Shown here: in pieces, positions 61,403 through 64,000 of the stretch
Layout: the number at the start of each line of letters is the position of its first letter
Position numbering within the stretch: position 1 is the first letter of the stretch
Assembly (NCBI RefSeq): GCF_030816965.1
Contig: NZ_JAUSYQ010000002.1
Location: 8,484,001-8,548,000, forward strand
DNA from: Streptomyces canus
GTDB taxonomy: Bacteria; Actinomycetota; Actinomycetes; Streptomycetales; Streptomycetaceae
DNA length: 64,000 bases
Direction of reading: 5' to 3'
Translations under genes and position numbers: made by a program
Notes under the pieces: generated by a model
What the model was told of the DNA's origin: nothing
Seen by the model: only the letters and a program-made list of their open reading frames with translations
The model's database searches: none

Positions 61403-62881
61403 ATGTCGCTATCCCCACCCCAAGCCCAGCACGCCCCGGACGCCCAGGACGCGGCAGATGCCGCCCAACTCGCCTCACTCGGTTACACCCAGAAGCTGAC
61501 CCGCGCGCTCGGCCTGTGGTCGAACTTCGCGGTCGGATTCACCTACCTCTCTCCGTTGGTAGGTGTGTACTCAGTCTTCGACTACGGACTGGCCACTGGC
61601 GGTCCCTCGTTCTTCTGGACGATACCGCTCGTCCTGATCGGCCAGGGCCTGGTGCTGCTGACCTTCGCCGAGGTCGCCTCGCAGTATCCGCTCGCTGGCG
61701 GCATCTATCAGTGGGCCAAGCGATTGGTCGGCCCCAGATACGCCTGGATGTCCGGGTGGATGTACACATGGGCGCTGCTGGTGACCATCACATCGGTGGC
61801 GTACCCGATCGCCAAGTACGCGGGCCCGCTCTTCGGCTACGCGGTTACCGGCACCAGCACCATCGAGACCGCGGTCGTGGTCATTCTGCTGTGCGCCGCG
61901 GTGAACCTGCTCGGCGTACGGCGGCTGGCCTTCGTCGCCAACATCGGCGTGATGGCCGAAGTCCTGGGCACCGTGGTGCTGGGCGTCTACCTGCTGGTCT
62001 TCCACCACAAGCAGGACGTGACCGTGGTGCTGCACACCTCCGGCGCGGGTGCCAACGGCGGCTACCTAGGTGCCTTCCTGGCCTCGTGCCTCTTCGCGGT
62101 CTGGATCTTCTACGGCTTCGAGGCATGCGGTGACATCGCCGAGGAGGTCAAGGACCCCTCGCGCAAAGTGCCGCGGGCGATGGGCATGACCCTGGGCGTG
62201 GGCGCCGTCGCGACCGTGATCCTGACGCTGGGCCTCATCCTGGCGGTGCCGGACTTCGGCGCGGTCATCAGCGGCAAGTCCGCCGACCCGCTCGGTGAGG
62301 TGCTGGCCGACTCGCTGGGCACCGTCGGCAGCAAAATCGCGCTGACGCTGATCGTCGTCGGTTTCGTCTCCTGCACGCTGGCTATCCAGGCCGCGGCGAC
62401 CCGGCTGGTCTACTCCTACGCCCGTGATGGGGTCATCATCGGCGCCAAGCGGCTGTCCAAGCTGCACCCCACCTTTCACATGCCGCCGGCTGCAACCGCC
62501 GTCACCGCGGTCATCCCGGCCGCCCTTGCCTTCCTCCCCTCCGCGACGGTCACCCGGATCATCACTTTTTCGGTGGTGGGCATCTACATAGGCTTCCAGT
62601 CCGTCGTCCTGGCCTCGGCCATCGGCCGCGCCCGGGGATGGAAACCCGCCGGCACCTTCAGGCTCGGACGCTGGGGCTGGCCCGTGAACATCGCCGCCCT
62701 GACCTACGGGGTAACCGCGATCGTTGTCCTGTCCGTCAAGACTCCCGCCAACGGCGACTCCTTCTTCGACCGCTGGCTGGTCCCGCTTTCGGTCGGCATC
62801 GTCGCCTTCCTCGGCCTCGGCTACCTGGCGATCGCCCGCCCCAAGGAGCACATCGCCGACGAGAACCGGTCGGTTCGATAA
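61403..62881 (+). CDS. APC-family amino acid/polyamine permease
   Basis: A 492-residue permease from ATG 61403, with GAGAGG upstream. It has about twelve membrane helices and the APC signatures LGLWSNFAVGFTYLSP, PLAGGIYQWAKRLVGPRYAW and FEACGDIAEEVKDPSRKVPR. Family members take up GABA, amino acids or polyamines. The shared operator links it to the polyamine-type transporters, so it may import the same amine or its GABA-like product. Confidence 0.88.
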   Translation: MSLSPPQAQHAPDAQDAADAAQLASLGYTQKLTRALGLWSNFAVGFTYLSPLVGVYSVFDYGLATGGPSFFWTIPLVLIGQGLVLLTFAEVASQYPLAGGIYQWAKRLVGPRYAWMSGWMYTWALLVTITSVAYPIAKYAGPLFGYAVTGTSTIETAVVVILLCAAVNLLGVRRLAFVANIGVMAEVLGTVVLGVYLLVFHHKQDVTVVLHTSGAGANGGYLGAFLASCLFAVWIFYGFEACGDIAEEVKDPSRKVPRAMGMTLGVGAVATVILTLGLILAVPDFGAVISGKSADPLGEVLADSLGTVGSKIALTLIVVGFVSCTLAIQAAATRLVYSYARDGVIIGAKRLSKLHPTFHMPPAATAVTAVIPAALAFLPSATVTRIITFSVVGIYIGFQSVVLASAIGRARGWKPAGTFRLGRWGWPVNIAALTYGVTAIVVLSVKTPANGDSFFDRWLVPLSVGIVAFLGLGYLAIARPKEHIADENRSVR

Positions 62882-62895
62882 CGAGCGACTGGCCC

Positions 62896-62929
62896 AGAGT
62901 CGCGCAGGTCATCCGGCCTGCGCGGCTCT
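62896..62929 (+). terminator. Terminator after the APC permease
   Basis: AGAGTCGCGCAGG (62896-62908) pairs with CCTGCGCGGCTCT (62917-62929), 13 pairs including one G-T, loop eight bases, followed by TGTCGTTT. It begins 14 bases after the permease stop. Confidence 0.75.
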
Positions 62930-62939
62930 GTCGTTTCCG

Positions 62940-63105
62940 GCGCGGTTTCGGCTTCCATCCGCTGCTGTGCTTCCTGGACAACACCGGTGAGGCTCTGGCC
63001 GGCCTGCTGCGGTCGGGCAACGCCGACGCGAACACCGCGAGCGAGTACATCAGCGTTATGAACGCCGCGCTCGCACAGATCCCCGATGCCCATCCGCCAC
63101 GGCAC
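62940..63105 (+). pseudogene. IS1380-family transposase fragment
   Basis: A short internal part of an IS1380 transposase: GFGFHPLLCFLDNTGEALAG, LLRSGNADANTASEYI, AALAQIPDAH. One extra base then shifts RHGTD into another frame, and homology is lost. No ends are recognisable. Confidence 0.6.
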
Positions 63106-63349
63106 CGACCGACCGAGCGTCGGGCCCCAGCCATGCCCACCGGGCGAGAAGCAGCTGGCAGCGCCCGCCATTGTGACCAGCTCGGCTGGGCCGAGCCGAC
63201 TGAAACGGGAGGCTAGTTCCAATGCCGGTGACTTTGCGGGCTTTCAGTGGGCGGTTCGTGAGTCTTTGAATGGATCTGCTATCGCCGTTTGGTGTGGTGG
63301 CGGGACGGAATCTGCCGGTCCGTGGTTGTCGATCTGGTGATGTGACCGG

Positions 63350-64000
63350 GTGAGTGAACGCAAGCCGTACCCGAGTGACTTATCGGACGAGCAGTGGGCT
63401 TTGATCGAGCCGGTGATCACCGCGTGGAAGGACCGGCACCGCTCGGTCAGTGGCCACCAGGGCGCCTACGACATGCGGGAGATCGTGAACGCGATCCTCT
63501 ACCAGGGACGGACCGGCTGCCAGTGGGCCTATCTCCCGCACGACCTGCCGCAAAAGAGCGCCACCTTCTACTACTTCGCGGCCTGGCGGGACGACGGAAC
63601 CGACCAGGTCATCCATGAACTCCTGCGCTGCCAGGTCCGCGAACGCGCCCGCCGATTAGAGGACCCGACCCTGGTGGTCCTGGACACTCAGAGTGTCCAC
63701 GTGGCCGCCGGAGTCCCCGCCACCACGAGCGGCCACGATCCGGCCAAGCGGGTGCCCGGCCGCAAACGCGGACTGGCCGTGGACGTCCTCGGCCAGGTCA
63801 TCGCGGTCGTCATCCTCGCCGCGAACACCCACGACAACGCCGCGGGCATCATCCTCGCCGCGAACACCCACGACAACGCCGCGGGCATCATCCTGCTGGA
63901 CCAGGTCGCCGAGCACGCCGGCGGAACCGTCCGCAAAGCCCTGGTCGACCAGGGCTTCAAGAACCAGGTCGTCCTGCACGGCACCGGCCTGGGGATCGAC
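63350..64000 (+). CDS. IS5-family transposase, second copy, runs off the window
   Basis: GTG 63350 opens SERKPYPSDLSDEQWALIEP, and the frame stays open to the window end (217 codons). It is homologous to the transposase at 20302: GCQWAYLPHDLP, VVLDTQSVH, VPGRKRGLAVDVLG. A 39-base duplication (63812-63889) repeats ILAANTHDNAAGI in the core next to the second catalytic Asp. The left inverted repeat may be near 63247. The C-terminal catalytic Glu lies beyond the window. Confidence 0.8.
   Translation, partial: MSERKPYPSDLSDEQWALIEPVITAWKDRHRSVSGHQGAYDMREIVNAILYQGRTGCQWAYLPHDLPQKSATFYYFAAWRDDGTDQVIHELLRCQVRERARRLEDPTLVVLDTQSVHVAAGVPATTSGHDPAKRVPGRKRGLAVDVLGQVIAVVILAANTHDNAAGIILAANTHDNAAGIILLDQVAEHAGGTVRKALVDQGFKNQVVLHGTGLGID
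63812..63889 (+). repeat. 39-base in-frame tandem duplication in the transposase
   Basis: Two perfect copies, 63812-63850 and 63851-63889, each encoding ILAANTHDNAAGI. The related transposase at 20302 has only one such unit. Confidence 0.9.

Overview
The window is high-GC DNA from the chromosome of a filamentous actinomycete, most probably Streptomyces. The support is strong G/C at third codon positions, GTG starts behind AGGAG-type ribosome sites, lipoprotein signals ending in TAC, and many Streptomyces-type families (MmyB ligand-binding domain, ImmA/IrrE-HTH pairs, STAND/WD40 proteins, IS5, IS630 and IS1380 relatives). The two ends look like ordinary accessory metabolism. The middle, about 14.6-54 kb, is a genomic island dense in mobile elements, broken genes and conflict-type systems.

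Region by region. 0-2.2 kb: an HTH/metallopeptidase pair and an MmyB-like sensor protein without its HTH. 2.2-7.8 kb: polyamine-type ABC transporter A, with a Cache sensor and a GntR regulator divergent from it. 7.8-14.3 kb: a taurine/nitrate-type ABC importer with a divergent IclR regulator, next to a Rieske oxygenase, small Cys/His protein and ferredoxin-reductase operon of the vanillate O-demethylase type. The oxygenase carries a one-base frameshift. 14.65-18.1 kb: an integrase and excisionase module followed by decayed DNA, including truncated phosphotransferase and RmlD-like genes. 18.2-24.1 kb: a Trypco1 gene coupled to a trypsin-STAND-WD40 gene split by an IS5 element; removing the element and one TGA target copy rejoins the frame exactly. 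24.1-25.9 kb: a long hairpin followed by two coupled unknown genes, one tentatively ADP-ribosyltransferase-like and one with a histone-H1-like tail. 26.4-29.8 kb: a MerR operon with a clear operator, cut off downstream, with a GIY-YIG protein, an IS630 copy and half a YnfA gene. 30.1-35.6 kb: an alpha/beta hydrolase and a caspase-STAND-WD40 protein. 36.3-38 kb: two membrane-anchored Mrr-like nucleases. 38.5-46.4 kb: a co-directional set carrying five NUDIX domains, an FxLD-type methyltransferase, a PIG-L deacetylase, a frameshifted VanX-like dipeptidase, a GNAT domain and a phosphotransferase domain. 46.4-52.4 kb: a Tn554-like unit of three overlapping tyrosine recombinases plus a coiled-coil protein, truncating the last NUDIX gene. 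52.6-54.1 kb: a kinase/universal-stress-protein chimera and a second IS630. 54.2-62.9 kb: polyamine-type transporter B with an aldehyde dehydrogenase, a second Cache/GntR pair and an APC permease. 62.9-64 kb: an IS1380 scrap and a second IS5 transposase running off the window.

How the parts work together. Transporters A and B are paralogous sets. They share a promoter layout (-35, 17-base spacer, -10) with a 10-base palindrome next to the -10, and the APC permease promoter has the same site. This points to one GntR-Cache regulon for uptake of a polyamine-like substrate and its oxidation through an aminoaldehyde. The two protease-STAND-WD40 systems and the TM-Mrr nucleases look like an anti-phage or self/non-self module, and one of the two STAND systems is at present disabled by the IS. 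All functional statements rest on motifs and reading frames seen by eye; no database search was run.
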